Part shown: in pieces, positions 37,346 through 45,557 of the stretch
Layout: each line of letters starts with the position of its first letter
How positions within the stretch are numbered: the first letter of the stretch is position 1
NCBI RefSeq assembly: GCF_000307165.1
Contig: NC_018704.1
Span: forward strand, 2,170,001-2,234,000
Length of the DNA stretch: 64,000 bases
Reading direction: 5' to 3'
Source: Amphibacillus xylanus NBRC 15112
GTDB lineage: Bacteria; Bacillota; Bacilli; Bacillales; Amphibacillaceae
Program-made: the position numbers and the translations under genes
Notes under the pieces: model-generated
Databases searched by the model: none
The model's input: the letters and a program-made list of their open reading frames with translations, nothing else
What the model was told of the DNA's origin: nothing

Positions 37346-37533
37346 TGAAAGTCCTCCCTTAAATTCTTCTATATAGTGCTTTCTTGACTATCATTCCACT
37401 TTTCACAAAAATAATAAAGAAATATGCTTAAAAACGTTTAGAAATTTTGCTTATCCATTGATATTCACTGATTGACTTAGCTTCGTATTTAGCATAAGCT
37501 AGGCTCAGGTTATATATTTTGGAGGAATGAACT

Positions 37534-39153
37534 ATGTTACAAGTATCAAATGTCAGCTTGCGCTTTGGCGACAAAAAGCTGTTTGAAGAAGTCAATATTA
37601 AGTTTACACCTGGAAACTGTTACGGACTGATTGGCGCTAACGGTGCAGGAAAATCAACATTTTTAAAAGTTCTCGCTGGCGAGATTGAGCCTCAAGCGGG
37701 ACATGTTAGCTTAGAGAAGGGTAAGCGGATGGCTGTATTAAAGCAGGATCATTTTGCTTATGAGGAATTGCCGGTTATTGAGACAGTTATTCGTGGACAC
37801 GAACGACTATATCAAGTCATGCAAGAAAGAGATGCTGTTTACGCAAAAACTGATTTTACTGAAGAAGATGGTATGAAAGCAGCTGAGTTAGAGGCTGAGT
37901 TTGCCGAGTTAAATGGTTGGGAAGCAGAATCTGATGCGAGTATTTTATTAAAAGGTCTTGGAATTGGCGAAGATCTTCAATCGAAGAAAATGGCTGATTT
38001 ATCAGGGTCAGAAAAAGTCAAAGTTTTACTTGCTCAAGCTTTATTCGGATCACCCGATATCCTTTTACTCGATGAGCCTACGAACCACTTAGATATTCAA
38101 GCTATCCAGTGGTTAGAAGAGTTTTTAATTAACTTTGAAAATACAGTTATTGTTGTATCGCACGATCGTCACTTTTTAAACAAAGTATGTACACATATCG
38201 CTGATGTTGATTTTGGTAAAATTGAACTTTACGTTGGGAACTATGATTTCTGGTATGAATCAAGTCAACTCGCACTGAAAATGGCTCAGGATCAAAATAA
38301 GAAAAAAGAAGAAAAGATTAAGGAATTACAAAACTTTATCGCTCGCTTTAGTGCGAATGCTTCTAAATCTCGTCAAGCGACATCAAGAAAGAAAATGCTT
38401 GAAAATATTACTTTAGATGATATCCGTCCATCATCACGTCGTTATCCATATGTAGCGTTTAAACCAGAGCGTGAAATTGGTAATGATCTGTTACGTGTAG
38501 AAGGTTTAACAAAGACAATTGATGGTGTGAAGGTGTTGGATAATTTAAGCTTTACACTTAATCGAACAGATAAGGTTGCTTTTGTCGGACCAAATGATAT
38601 CGCAAAAACAACATTATTTGATATATTAATGGGTAAAATTGAACCTGATGCAGGCACATATTCATGGGGAATTACGACATCACAATCATATTTCCCAAAA
38701 GATAATAGTGAGTTTTTTGAAAATAATGATCTCACATTAGTAGAATGGCTTCGCCAGTACTCACCTGAAGATGAGACAGAAACATTCTTACGGGGCTTTT
38801 TAGGTCGAATGTTATTCTCAGGTGAAGAGGCATTAAAAAAGGCAAAAGTTCTATCTGGAGGAGAAAAGGTTCGCTGTATGTTGGCAAAAATGATGCTATC
38901 GACTGCAAACGTCCTTCTGCTCGATGAACCAACTAACCACCTAGATCTTGAGTCAATTACTGCGTTAAACAACGGATTAATTAACTTTAAAGGTGCACTT
39001 TTATTCACATCACATGACCATCAGTTTATTGACACGATTTCTAATCGTTTAATGGAAATCACTCCAAATGGATTAGTTGATAAACAAATGAGCTACAGTG
39101 AATATGTTGCTGATCGAAAATTACAAGAAGAAATACGTAAGCTATATCAATAA
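37534..39153 (+). CDS. ykpA: ABC-F family ATPase, YkpA/YbiT type
   Basis: A 539-residue soluble protein with two ABC domains, a ribosome-acting ABC-F member. Domain 1 has Walker A GANGAGKST near 38 and signature LSGSEKVKVLL; domain 2 has LSGGEKVRCMLAKMM and LLLDEPTNHLDLES. The second P-loop reads GPNDIAKTT, with Ala in place of the last Gly of GxxxxGK, and the first signature has Ser for Gly; I believe such changes occur elsewhere in this branch. The arm between domains contains FIARFSANASKSRQATSRKK. GGAGG precedes the ATG. Confidence 0.88.
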   Translation: MLQVSNVSLRFGDKKLFEEVNIKFTPGNCYGLIGANGAGKSTFLKVLAGEIEPQAGHVSLEKGKRMAVLKQDHFAYEELPVIETVIRGHERLYQVMQERDAVYAKTDFTEEDGMKAAELEAEFAELNGWEAESDASILLKGLGIGEDLQSKKMADLSGSEKVKVLLAQALFGSPDILLLDEPTNHLDIQAIQWLEEFLINFENTVIVVSHDRHFLNKVCTHIADVDFGKIELYVGNYDFWYESSQLALKMAQDQNKKKEEKIKELQNFIARFSANASKSRQATSRKKMLENITLDDIRPSSRRYPYVAFKPEREIGNDLLRVEGLTKTIDGVKVLDNLSFTLNRTDKVAFVGPNDIAKTTLFDILMGKIEPDAGTYSWGITTSQSYFPKDNSEFFENNDLTLVEWLRQYSPEDETETFLRGFLGRMLFSGEEALKKAKVLSGGEKVRCMLAKMMLSTANVLLLDEPTNHLDLESITALNNGLINFKGALLFTSHDHQFIDTISNRLMEITPNGLVDKQMSYSEYVADRKLQEEIRKLYQ

Positions 39154-39179
39154 AAACAGGGGCTACCCCCTGTTTTTTT
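39154..39179 (+). terminator. Intrinsic terminator after the ykpA-type gene
   Basis: AAACAGGGG, a 4-nt loop, CCCCTGTTTTTTT, immediately after the stop codon. Confidence 0.9.
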
Positions 39180-39281
39180 ATTTTATCGTCACAAAATCGT
39201 CAAAATATATTGTGACAACTTTGTGAAAATTATTTTTCTAATCGTTCTAATGAGCATGGTAATAAGCTTTGTAAAATAAGT

Positions 39282-39333
39282 TTGTGAAAAAGGTAACAAT
39301 TGATTGATTACTTAACATACTTATTGTTATAAT
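39282..39333 (+). promoter_or_regulatory. nox promoter with a Rex-like box
   Basis: TTGATT (39304-39309), an 18-bp spacer and TATAAT (39328-39333) form a plausible sigma-A promoter. Directly upstream, TTGTGAAAAAGGTAACAA (39282-39299) resembles the redox-sensor Rex operator TTGTGAAN4TTCACAA, with an imperfect second half; another TTGTGAAAATTATT lies at 39221. NADH control by Rex would suit nox, but the match is only partial. Confidence 0.45.
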
Positions 39334-39416
39334 AAGTGTAAATAATCATATGCGTTATTTTTCACATACTTTTATAAGCTTGTGTGATGATATTAACGTA
39401 ATAGGAGGACAAGAAA

Positions 39417-40790
39417 ATGAAAGTAGCAGTTATTGGTTGTACACATGCTGGAACAGCAGCAATTAAAAACACATTGACACTTTACCCTGATGCTGAAATT
39501 GATGTATTTGAGAGAAACGATAACGTCTCATTCCTATCTTGTGGAATCGCATTGTATGTCGGCGGCGTAGTAGAAAAGGCAGAATCACTATTTTATGCTT
39601 CTGTTGACGGCTTCGAAAACCGCGGCATTAGAATGCATATGGAGCATGATGTTGTTTCTGTAAACATTGCTAAAAAAGAGCTTGAAGCAAAAGATCTAAA
39701 AACTGGCGAAGTTAGACACCATACGTATGACAAGTTAATTATCTCTACTGGATCATGGCCAATCACTCCACCAATTCCAGGATTTGAATTAGAAAACGTT
39801 GTTTTATGTAAAAACTATGACCACGCCAAAGAAATCATCCGTCGTTCAGAGCATGTCAAGCATGTGACTGTTGTCGGTGGTGGTTATATCGGTGTTGAAT
39901 TAGTTGAAGCATTTGAGGAAAACGGCAAGGAAGTTACACTTGTAGATGCTGAATCTCGTATTTTAAACCGTTATCTTGACGAAGCATTTACAGAACCAGT
40001 TGAAAAATCTTTCCGTGAAAAAGGTGTTCAACTATTATTAAATGAATTTGTATCTGGCTTTGAGGGTGACGGTAAAGTTGAAAAAGTCATTACAAATAAG
40101 AGTGAGATTGAAACTGAACTCGTTGTCATGTGTATTGGATTCCGCCCAAACACAGAGTTATTTAAAGGGCAACTTGATATGTTACCAAGCGGAGCTATCG
40201 TAGTTGATGAATTTATGGAAACAAGCGCAAAGGATGTCTTTGCAGCGGGAGATTGCTGTGCAGTTCCTTATAATCCAACAGGAAAGTCAGCATATATTCC
40301 ACTTGCAACAAATGCTGTCCGAATGGGAACAATTGCAGCTCAGAACCTCGTTGAACGTAAAGTTAAGCACCCAGGTACTCAAGGTACTTCTGGCTTGAAG
40401 ATTTATAATCATTACATCGGGTCAACTGGTTTAACTGAAGCGACTGCTAAGATGAATGATATCGATGTGCGTACAGTTGAAATTAAAGAAACATATCGCC
40501 CTGACTTTATGCCTGAAAATAATATTGTTCACTTAAAGCTGGTCTATGAAGTTGGAACTACTCGAGTTGTTGGTGCTCAGGTTATTTCAGATATTGACTT
40601 AACTCAAGTAGCTAATACAGTAAGTATCGCGATAGCAAATCAAATGACAATCGAACAATTAGCATTAAGTGATTTCTTCTTCCAACCGCATTTTAATAAG
40701 CCTGTTCATTACTTAAATGAAGTTGCATTAAAAGCTGTTCAACAAGAAAATGCACTAGCTAAAGAAGCAACAACTGTTGCTGCAAAATAA
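39417..40790 (+). CDS. nox: NADH oxidase / CoA-disulfide reductase family flavoprotein (Nox type)
   Basis: A 457-residue FAD enzyme. The N-terminal FAD loop is KVAVIGCTHAGTAA, the redox-active cysteine is in SFLSCGIALYVGG near 42, the NAD loop is VTVVGGGYIGVELVEAF near 150, and the second FAD motif is DVFAAGDCCAVPY near 270. The C-terminal dimerisation domain begins near 320. The single cysteine and the sequence around it fit the water-forming NADH oxidases of fermentative Firmicutes, which reoxidise NADH using oxygen, rather than CoA-disulfide reductases. AGGAGGACAAGAAA precedes the ATG. Confidence 0.85.
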   Translation: MKVAVIGCTHAGTAAIKNTLTLYPDAEIDVFERNDNVSFLSCGIALYVGGVVEKAESLFYASVDGFENRGIRMHMEHDVVSVNIAKKELEAKDLKTGEVRHHTYDKLIISTGSWPITPPIPGFELENVVLCKNYDHAKEIIRRSEHVKHVTVVGGGYIGVELVEAFEENGKEVTLVDAESRILNRYLDEAFTEPVEKSFREKGVQLLLNEFVSGFEGDGKVEKVITNKSEIETELVVMCIGFRPNTELFKGQLDMLPSGAIVVDEFMETSAKDVFAAGDCCAVPYNPTGKSAYIPLATNAVRMGTIAAQNLVERKVKHPGTQGTSGLKIYNHYIGSTGLTEATAKMNDIDVRTVEIKETYRPDFMPENNIVHLKLVYEVGTTRVVGAQVISDIDLTQVANTVSIAIANQMTIEQLALSDFFFQPHFNKPVHYLNEVALKAVQQENALAKEATTVAAK

Positions 40791-40880
40791 TTTGGTTCAA
40801 TGTCAAATAGTGTTGGTAGGTTTTATAATTAGTCGAGAATAAATTTATATTAATTTTAATTAAGATACAATTTGTTCACC

Positions 40881-40903
40881 GCAGGTGAAATACACTCGCT
40901 TTC
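40881..40903. repeat. Extragenic palindromic element copy B, left fragment
   Basis: GCAGGTGAAATACAC (40881-40895) followed by TCGCTTTC. The 15-mer is the exact reverse complement of 42608-42622 on the other side of the IS110 element, so the two fragments were one palindrome before insertion. Confidence 0.85.
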
Positions 40904-40933
40904 TTACGTTTAGTCAAGTGTTTAAATCCCTTT

Positions 40934-40979
40934 TTTTAATTAATTCCCGGAGGGGTACCCCTCCGGGAATTAATTAAAA
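40934..40979. repeat. 46-bp perfect palindrome near the IS110 right end
   Basis: The sequence is symmetrical about 40956/40957, with a GC-rich centre (CCCGGAGGGGTACCCCTCCGGG) shown here only by its key part and AT-rich arms TTTTAATTAATT / AATTAATTAAAA. It lies between the transposase stop and the element end. It may terminate transcription across the element border or form a cruciform. Confidence 0.9.
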
Positions 40980-40991
40980 TTTTGCACTTCG

Positions 40992-41030
40992 AATAGACCT
41001 TGTGTTTTTTGTCTTTTTTCAAGGTCTATT
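40992..41030 (-). terminator. Hairpin downstream of the IS110 transposase
   Basis: AATAGACCTTG and CAAGGTCTATT form an 11-bp stem with a 17-nt, T/G-rich loop, 25 nt after the transposase stop. A T run is lacking directly behind the stem on the minus strand. Confidence 0.55.
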
Positions 41031-41055
41031 GTGTTATAATTAAATCATAGTATGA

Positions 41056-42276
41056 TTATTGTTGGCTTGAAGCTTTCTCATAATCATACAATAGGTCGTT
41101 TTGAATAAGATGAAATGTGACTTTCAAGAATTTATTCATACAAGCGACTACTGCAACCTTATGATGCTTATTATAGGGTTGTTTTTTTAATTTATAATAA
41201 TAATCAACTAAATGATTTATTTGTTTTCCTTTAGCAGAAAGCATTGAGACAATCATAAAATACAAAATACCACGCAGTCTACTATTACCTCGTTTATTTA
41301 TACGATCTTTATACTCCATATTTCCAGACTGATATCTTACGATATCTATACCGGCGTATGCATTTAGTTGTTTATTATTTTTAAAACGTGTTAAATCCCC
41401 TAGTTCAGCTATGATTCTACAGGCTAATTTATCTTTTATTCCGGGAAATGACCGAAGGATCCTGTATTCTTTACGGTCTTTTGACATTTCTGTCATTCTT
41501 TGAATGATTTCATCTTGCTCTTCCTCCATCTCTAATATTTTCTTGGCATAATCCCTTACTAACTCACAAGAATAGTCTGTTTCATCAACTGCTGGAAATG
41601 AATCCTTTGCGATTTCAATCAATAAAATTGCTCTTTCCTCTAACTTTTTTAATGAATAGTTTTTCTTAGTGCATTTTTTAATACGATTTTTAATAACTGT
41701 TTTAGATCGTTTTAATATCAAGTTTGGGTGAGGGAATACTTGTACAAGATTATAATAAAGTTTTGATTTGTTAATAAAAGCCGTATCAAAGTCTGGGAAA
41801 GATAATTGTAATGATGCATGTAGTCGATTTTTGTACTGAATCTTCTCTTTCATAATCTCATCATAGCGACGTGACATTGTACGCATCTGTTCGTAATAAG
41901 AATCTTCGCGATAAGTTTGGAAATAATCGTTTTTAAAATGATTCTTAGCCAGTTGATGCGCATCACTTATATCTGTTTTGTTTCTTCTTAGAGATTGGGT
42001 GTTAAGGTGTGCTAATAAAGGATTTAAAGAATAATAAACGAGATTATTCTCTCGTAAGAATCGTTCTAAAGCAGCCGAATATACTCCAGTCGCTTCAAAA
42101 ACAAATTCTAAGGTATAATTATTCTTTTCACTTAGATCTTTAATGATTTTACTTAAATTAGAGAATCCCGTTTTTGAATGAATTAACCTCCCTTCAAATT
42201 CACAGTTACCTTGCTCGTTGTAAGCGGCCATGGTACTACTCTTTCGACTAACGTCGAAAGCAATAACGCATCTCAT
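41056..42276 (-). CDS. IS110-family transposase (bridge recombinase)
   Basis: A 406-residue DEDD-type recombinase. The N-terminal RuvC-like domain shows D8 in AFDVSRKSS, E61 in VFEATGVYSAAL, and D102/D105 in NKTDISDAHQLAK. A coiled-coil linker (about 210-265) leads to the C-terminal Transposase_20 domain with SFPGIKDKLACRIIAELGD and the catalytic Ser317 in VRYQSGNMEYKDRINKRGN. All catalytic residues are present. AAGGAGGAGAAGAAA precedes the ATG. In this family a noncoding RNA from the long upstream end guides recombination. Confidence 0.95.
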   Translation of the reverse strand: MRCVIAFDVSRKSSTMAAYNEQGNCEFEGRLIHSKTGFSNLSKIIKDLSEKNNYTLEFVFEATGVYSAALERFLRENNLVYYSLNPLLAHLNTQSLRRNKTDISDAHQLAKNHFKNDYFQTYREDSYYEQMRTMSRRYDEIMKEKIQYKNRLHASLQLSFPDFDTAFINKSKLYYNLVQVFPHPNLILKRSKTVIKNRIKKCTKKNYSLKKLEERAILLIEIAKDSFPAVDETDYSCELVRDYAKKILEMEEEQDEIIQRMTEMSKDRKEYRILRSFPGIKDKLACRIIAELGDLTRFKNNKQLNAYAGIDIVRYQSGNMEYKDRINKRGNSRLRGILYFMIVSMLSAKGKQINHLVDYYYKLKKQPYNKHHKVAVVACMNKFLKVTFHLIQNDLLYDYEKASSQQ

Positions 42277-42300
42277 TTTCTTCTCCTCCTTAATATTTTT

Positions 42301-42476
42301 GTAGAAGTCTCCACTTTACCTTATCGATTCCACTTTCTTATACACGGTCTCTGGGGACCCAACATACTAAGCTGATTCAAATAAGGGAGTGAAGTTAGCC
42401 AGTTTCCGATCGTCGAACTCAAGGTCCTTAGCGTGATTCGGCTTTACTTCACTTCTACTATAAAAAAATAGTAGCA
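42301..42476 (-). ncRNA. Candidate IS110 bridge RNA
   Basis: Read on the minus strand upstream of the transposase, this stretch has a 5' hairpin (CTACTAT-N6-ATAGTAG, 42455-42474) and a loop closed by AGTGAAGT / ACTTCACT (42446-42453 with 42388-42395). Inside that loop are GGAAA-type and CACGCT segments that match the target palindrome. A second region has CTTAGTATGTT (42361-42371), the exact complement of the left element end AACATACTAAG. It also has TAAGAAAG (42333-42340), identical to the right-end junction. This is the layout expected of a bridge RNA with target and donor guides. RNA ends are estimates. Confidence 0.72.
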
Positions 42477-42516
42477 CAAAACCTGGCCTAGGTCTTGTAC
42501 TACTAATCTTAGTATG

Positions 42517-42622
42517 TTTCCGCGGGCACGGCTTTTAGCTAACTAAGGCAAGCAAAGAGCGCTTGCCTTAGTGGATCTTCAGCTCGTGCTATTCCCGCAG
42601 GAGTCTCGTGTATTTCACCTGC
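42517..42622. repeat. Extragenic palindromic element copy B, right fragment
   Basis: TTTCCGCGGGCACGGC, an inner hairpin ACTAAGGCAAGC / GCTTGCCTTAGT, then GGATCTTC, TTCCCGCAGGAGTC and the outer arm GTGTATTTCACCTGC, which pairs with 40881-40895. It is homologous to copy A (23890-24030). Confidence 0.85.
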
Positions 42623-42749
42623 TATTTTTCACTTCTAAATTAAATGGTTGCTATTTTAACTAAGTAGTTTCCTATTGCTTTCGTTCCTGTATAAATGTAA
42701 GGGATCTAACCCTTCGTCTTTAATATTAAATATTTTTCGTATACAATGA

Positions 42750-42880
42750 GCGTAGGCCATATAGATTCTCCTTTAAATTGGTTTTCGTCGACTTAATTTT
42801 AAAGGATTCTATTGGCCTTTTTCTATGGAAACACAAAAAAAGGTGTCAGAAAATTGGTAAAAAACTCACCAACACCAAAA
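42750..42880. repeat. Dual-hairpin intergenic element, copy 2
   Basis: Homologous to 33774-33900: hairpin 1 joins TAGGCCATATAGA to TCTATTGGCCT (42753-42824) and hairpin 2 (42842-42876) joins GGTGT to ACACC around TTGGT / ACCAA. It lies between nox (plus) and trpA (minus), again a convergent gap, now widened by IS110. Confidence 0.72.
42834..42876 (-). terminator. Probable terminator of the trp operon
   Basis: On the minus strand GGTGTTGGT, loop, ACCAA, ACACC and a run of seven T; it is hairpin 2 of the dual-hairpin element. Confidence 0.65.
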
Positions 42881-42906
42881 ATTATAGAACCAATAATTTA
42901 ACTAAT

Positions 42907-42950
42907 CCCCTACTCAGATTTACATTCTGCTACGAGTAGGGGGTTTTTTT
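42907..42950 (+). terminator. Plus-strand terminator lying against the trp operon end
   Basis: CCCCTACTC, an 18-nt loop, GAGTAGGGG and seven T on the plus strand. The hairpin is 4 bp from the trpA stop, yet its T run lies on the strand opposite to trp transcription. It would stop transcripts coming from the nox/IS110 side. Confidence 0.75.
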
Positions 42951-42953
42951 ATT

Positions 42954-43739
42954 CTAGTTATTCGTCAATTTAGTCGCTCCAATTAGTTCAGTAATTGATT
43001 GACGGTCGTTTTTGTGTAAAGATTTAACGATTTTACTACCAACAATCACACCATCACAATATTGGCTTAACCGCTTCACTTGTTCTGGTGTCGAGACGCC
43101 AAAGCCAGCAACAACTGGTTTTTTACTGATTTGCTTGAGTTTAGATAAATATTCGCCAATCGAATCAATATATTGATGACGTTCTCCCGTTGTACCAGTC
43201 ACAGTGACAGCATATAAAAATCCAGTCGTTTTTTCAGCAATTTTTTCCAGACGATCAGATGAGCTCGTTAATGTCGCAAGTCGAATCAAGCCAAGTTCTT
43301 CACGAGCAAACAATTCAGGAATAATCCCTTCCTCTTCAATTGGTAAGTCCGGAATAATTAATCCCGAAACGCCCGCTCGACGACAATCTTGAAGACAAGC
43401 CTCTAGGCCATAAGCGAATATCGGATTAAAATAACTCATTAAGACAATTGGAATCGTTCGTTCATGCTTTGTTTCTTCTAGAATTGCCAAAATAGATCGA
43501 AGATTAGCACCTAAAGATAATGCCCTAAGTCCTGCTTCTTGGATAACAGGTCCATCGGCGACTGGATCAGAAAATGGAATCCCTAGCTCAATAGCTGTTG
43601 CACCAGTCTCCGCTAAAAATGCTATTTGTTCAGGTAGCTGATCAAGCCCACCATCCCCTGCCATAATATATGGGATAAAGATTTTATTACCGCTTGCTAA
43701 TGTTTGCTTTAATGCTGATTCTAGCTTACTAATCGTCAT
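42954..43739 (-). CDS. trpA: Tryptophan synthase alpha subunit
   Basis: A 261-residue TIM-barrel lyase that cleaves indole-3-glycerol phosphate to indole, passed to TrpB. Family motifs are [10 protein letters not shown] near the N terminus, [19 protein letters not shown] near 48-66 (catalytic E in ELGIPFSDP), [12 protein letters not shown] near 128 (catalytic D), and [12 protein letters not shown] near 209. The ATG at 43739 is preferred over the GTG at 43748, because AGGGGG lies directly before that GTG. The gene overlaps the trpB end by 11 nt, so translation is coupled. Confidence 0.96.
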   Translation of the reverse strand: MTISKLESALKQTLASGNKIFIPYIMAGDGGLDQLPEQIAFLAETGATAIELGIPFSDPVADGPVIQEAGLRALSLGANLRSILAILEETKHERTIPIVLMSYFNPIFAYGLEACLQDCRRAGVSGLIIPDLPIEEEGIIPELFAREELGLIRLATLTSSSDRLEKIAEKTTGFLYAVTVTGTTGERHQYIDSIGEYLSKLKQISKKPVVAGFGVSTPEQVKRLSQYCDGVIVGSKIVKSLHKNDRQSITELIGATKLTNN

Positions 43740-44937
43740 TTTGCCCACCCCCTAAAGCTGACTGTACTGTTTCAACATCTTTATCACCACGTCCAGATAG
43801 ACAGACAATGATCGATTCGTCTTGACTCATTTTTGGTGCGAGCTTTTCTAAGTAAGCAATTGCGTGAGCACTTTCTAACGCTGGAATTATCCCTTCCGTT
43901 TCTGATAGCAATTTTAACCCCGCCAACGCCTCATGATCGGTAACTGATACATATTGAACACGATTAATGTCTTTTAAAAAGCTATGCTCTGGTCCGACTC
44001 CTGGATAATCCAATCCAGCCGAAATTGATGTCGCTGCTTGAATTTGACCATGTTGATCTTGAAGTAGGTATGTCATCATACCATGTAGCACACCCGCTTT
44101 TCCATCAGTTAAAGCAGCGGAATGTTTTCCAGTTTCGACACCTAATCCGCCCGCTTCTACCCCGTAAATTTTTACGGTTTGATCGTCAATAAACGGATAA
44201 AATAATCCCATCGCATTACTACCACCACCAATACAAGCGACGATTGCATCAGGAAGCCCACCATACTCTTGTTCAAATTGTCGTTTTGCTTCTGTGCCAA
44301 TCACACTTTGAAAATCACGGACTATTTTAGGAAATGGATGCGGACCTACGACTGAACCAATAATATAATGAGTATCCTCTACATTTGTTACCCAATAGCG
44401 AAGTGCTTCATTGACTGCATCTTTTAGCGTGCCACTGCCTTGACTAACACTCACAACCTTTGCTCCAAGTAACTCCATTCTAAAAACATTGAGCTTTTGT
44501 CTACGAATATCTTCTTCACCCATAAAAATAATGCACTCTAATCCTAATAAGGCTGACACTGTCGCTGTTGCGACACCATGTTGACCCGCTCCTGTTTCTG
44601 CGACAATTTTTTTCTTACCCATTCTTAAAGTTAACAATGCTTGCCCGAGTGCATTATTAATCTTATGTGCGCCTGTATGATTTAAATCTTCACGCTTTAA
44701 GTAAATCCTCGCACCACCTAGCATTTTCGTTAAACGTTCTGCAAAGTAAAGCGGTGTTTCTCGCCCAACGTATTGAGATAAATAGTAGCTTAGTTGCTGT
44801 TGGAAAATCGGATCATCAATTGCCGCTTCATAAGCCTGTTCTAACTCAAGTACTGCTGGCATTAACGTTTCAGGGACAAATCGCCCCCCAAACAAGCCAA
44901 AATGTCCACTTTGATCTGGTTTTTGATATATTGACAT
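43729..44937 (-). CDS. trpB: Tryptophan synthase beta subunit
   Basis: A 402-residue PLP enzyme that joins indole and serine. It has [17 protein letters not shown] at the N terminus, the PLP lysine in [15 protein letters not shown] near 86, [12 protein letters not shown] near 109, the phosphate-binding GGGSNAMG near 231, and CLSGRGDKD near the end. The length is as for other TrpB1 proteins (about 400). It ends inside trpA. GGAGTC lies ahead of the ATG, 5 nt after the trpF stop. Confidence 0.97.
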   Translation of the reverse strand: MSIYQKPDQSGHFGLFGGRFVPETLMPAVLELEQAYEAAIDDPIFQQQLSYYLSQYVGRETPLYFAERLTKMLGGARIYLKREDLNHTGAHKINNALGQALLTLRMGKKKIVAETGAGQHGVATATVSALLGLECIIFMGEEDIRRQKLNVFRMELLGAKVVSVSQGSGTLKDAVNEALRYWVTNVEDTHYIIGSVVGPHPFPKIVRDFQSVIGTEAKRQFEQEYGGLPDAIVACIGGGSNAMGLFYPFIDDQTVKIYGVEAGGLGVETGKHSAALTDGKAGVLHGMMTYLLQDQHGQIQAATSISAGLDYPGVGPEHSFLKDINRVQYVSVTDHEALAGLKLLSETEGIIPALESAHAIAYLEKLAPKMSQDESIIVCLSGRGDKDVETVQSALGGGQNDD

Positions 44938-44942
44938 TTACT

Positions 44943-45548
44943 TCACCTGACTCCTTTCGCATTGTGAATAAATTGTTTTATTTTGTACAGATCTTTTACG
45001 CCATTCGTTTCAACACCACTAGATACGTCAACTCCGATCGGCTTAGTATATTGAATGGCTGATGCTACATTATCTGGTGTTAATCCACCTGCTAGCATGA
45101 GTTTACTTCTTACTTGTGTAATCTTATTAATTAATCCCCAATCAAATCGAACACCACTTCCCGGCTTAGGGCCATCTAATAAGATATAATCTACAACAGC
45201 TAAGTAATCTAATACTTGATTCATCGCTTGATCGCTTTGTAATGATAGTGCCTTAATTACAGGTCGATCGCTTTTTAAACAAGTTTTGATTGACTCTTGG
45301 CCATGTAATTGCACAAAATCTAAGTTAACTTCCTGAGCAATTTGATTGACGAGGTGGATCGGTGTATCAACAAAGACACCAACCTTCTTCACATCACTTA
45401 GTAAGTGCCGCTGAATGTAATCAACTTGTTCAACCGTTACTTGTCGCTTACTCTCAGCAAAGACAAAACCGATAAAATCTGCACCAGCATCAACTGCTGC
45501 AGCTGCTTCTTGAAGAGAAGTAATTCCACATATCTTAACAAGTACCAT
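44943..45548 (-). CDS. trpF: Phosphoribosylanthranilate isomerase
   Basis: A 201-residue TIM-barrel enzyme, step three of tryptophan synthesis. VKICGITS carries the catalytic cysteine near residue 7. DFIGFVFAESKRQV, GVFVD near 57, VQLHGQES near 77, and the catalytic D in LLDGPKPGSGVRFDW near 125 follow, then LAGGLTPDNV and GVDVSSGVETNGVKD near the end. It is a single-function protein, with trpC separate. Intergenic spacing is 9 nt to trpC and 5 nt to trpB. Confidence 0.95.
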   Translation of the reverse strand: MVLVKICGITSLQEAAAAVDAGADFIGFVFAESKRQVTVEQVDYIQRHLLSDVKKVGVFVDTPIHLVNQIAQEVNLDFVQLHGQESIKTCLKSDRPVIKALSLQSDQAMNQVLDYLAVVDYILLDGPKPGSGVRFDWGLINKITQVRSKLMLAGGLTPDNVASAIQYTKPIGVDVSSGVETNGVKDLYKIKQFIHNAKGVR

Positions 45549-45557
45549 TCTGTCACC

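Larger units (their letters stand above)
40904..42520 (-). mobile_element. IS110-family insertion sequence (about 1.62 kb) inserted in a palindromic element
   Basis: The element holds one IS110 transposase gene, about 245 bp of noncoding sequence upstream of it and about 150 bp downstream. Ends were set by rejoining the interrupted palindrome: TTTC occurs at both junctions (40900-40903 and 42517-42520), and removing the element restores ACTCGCTTTCCGCGGGCAC. Terminal inverted repeats are absent, as is usual in IS110. The exact cut within TTTC cannot be decided. Everything looks intact, so it may be mobile. Confidence 0.88.

Noticed and set aside
38442-39008. Long antisense frame within the ykpA-type gene
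   Set aside because: It mirrors conserved ABC motifs on the other strand and has no ribosome binding site.
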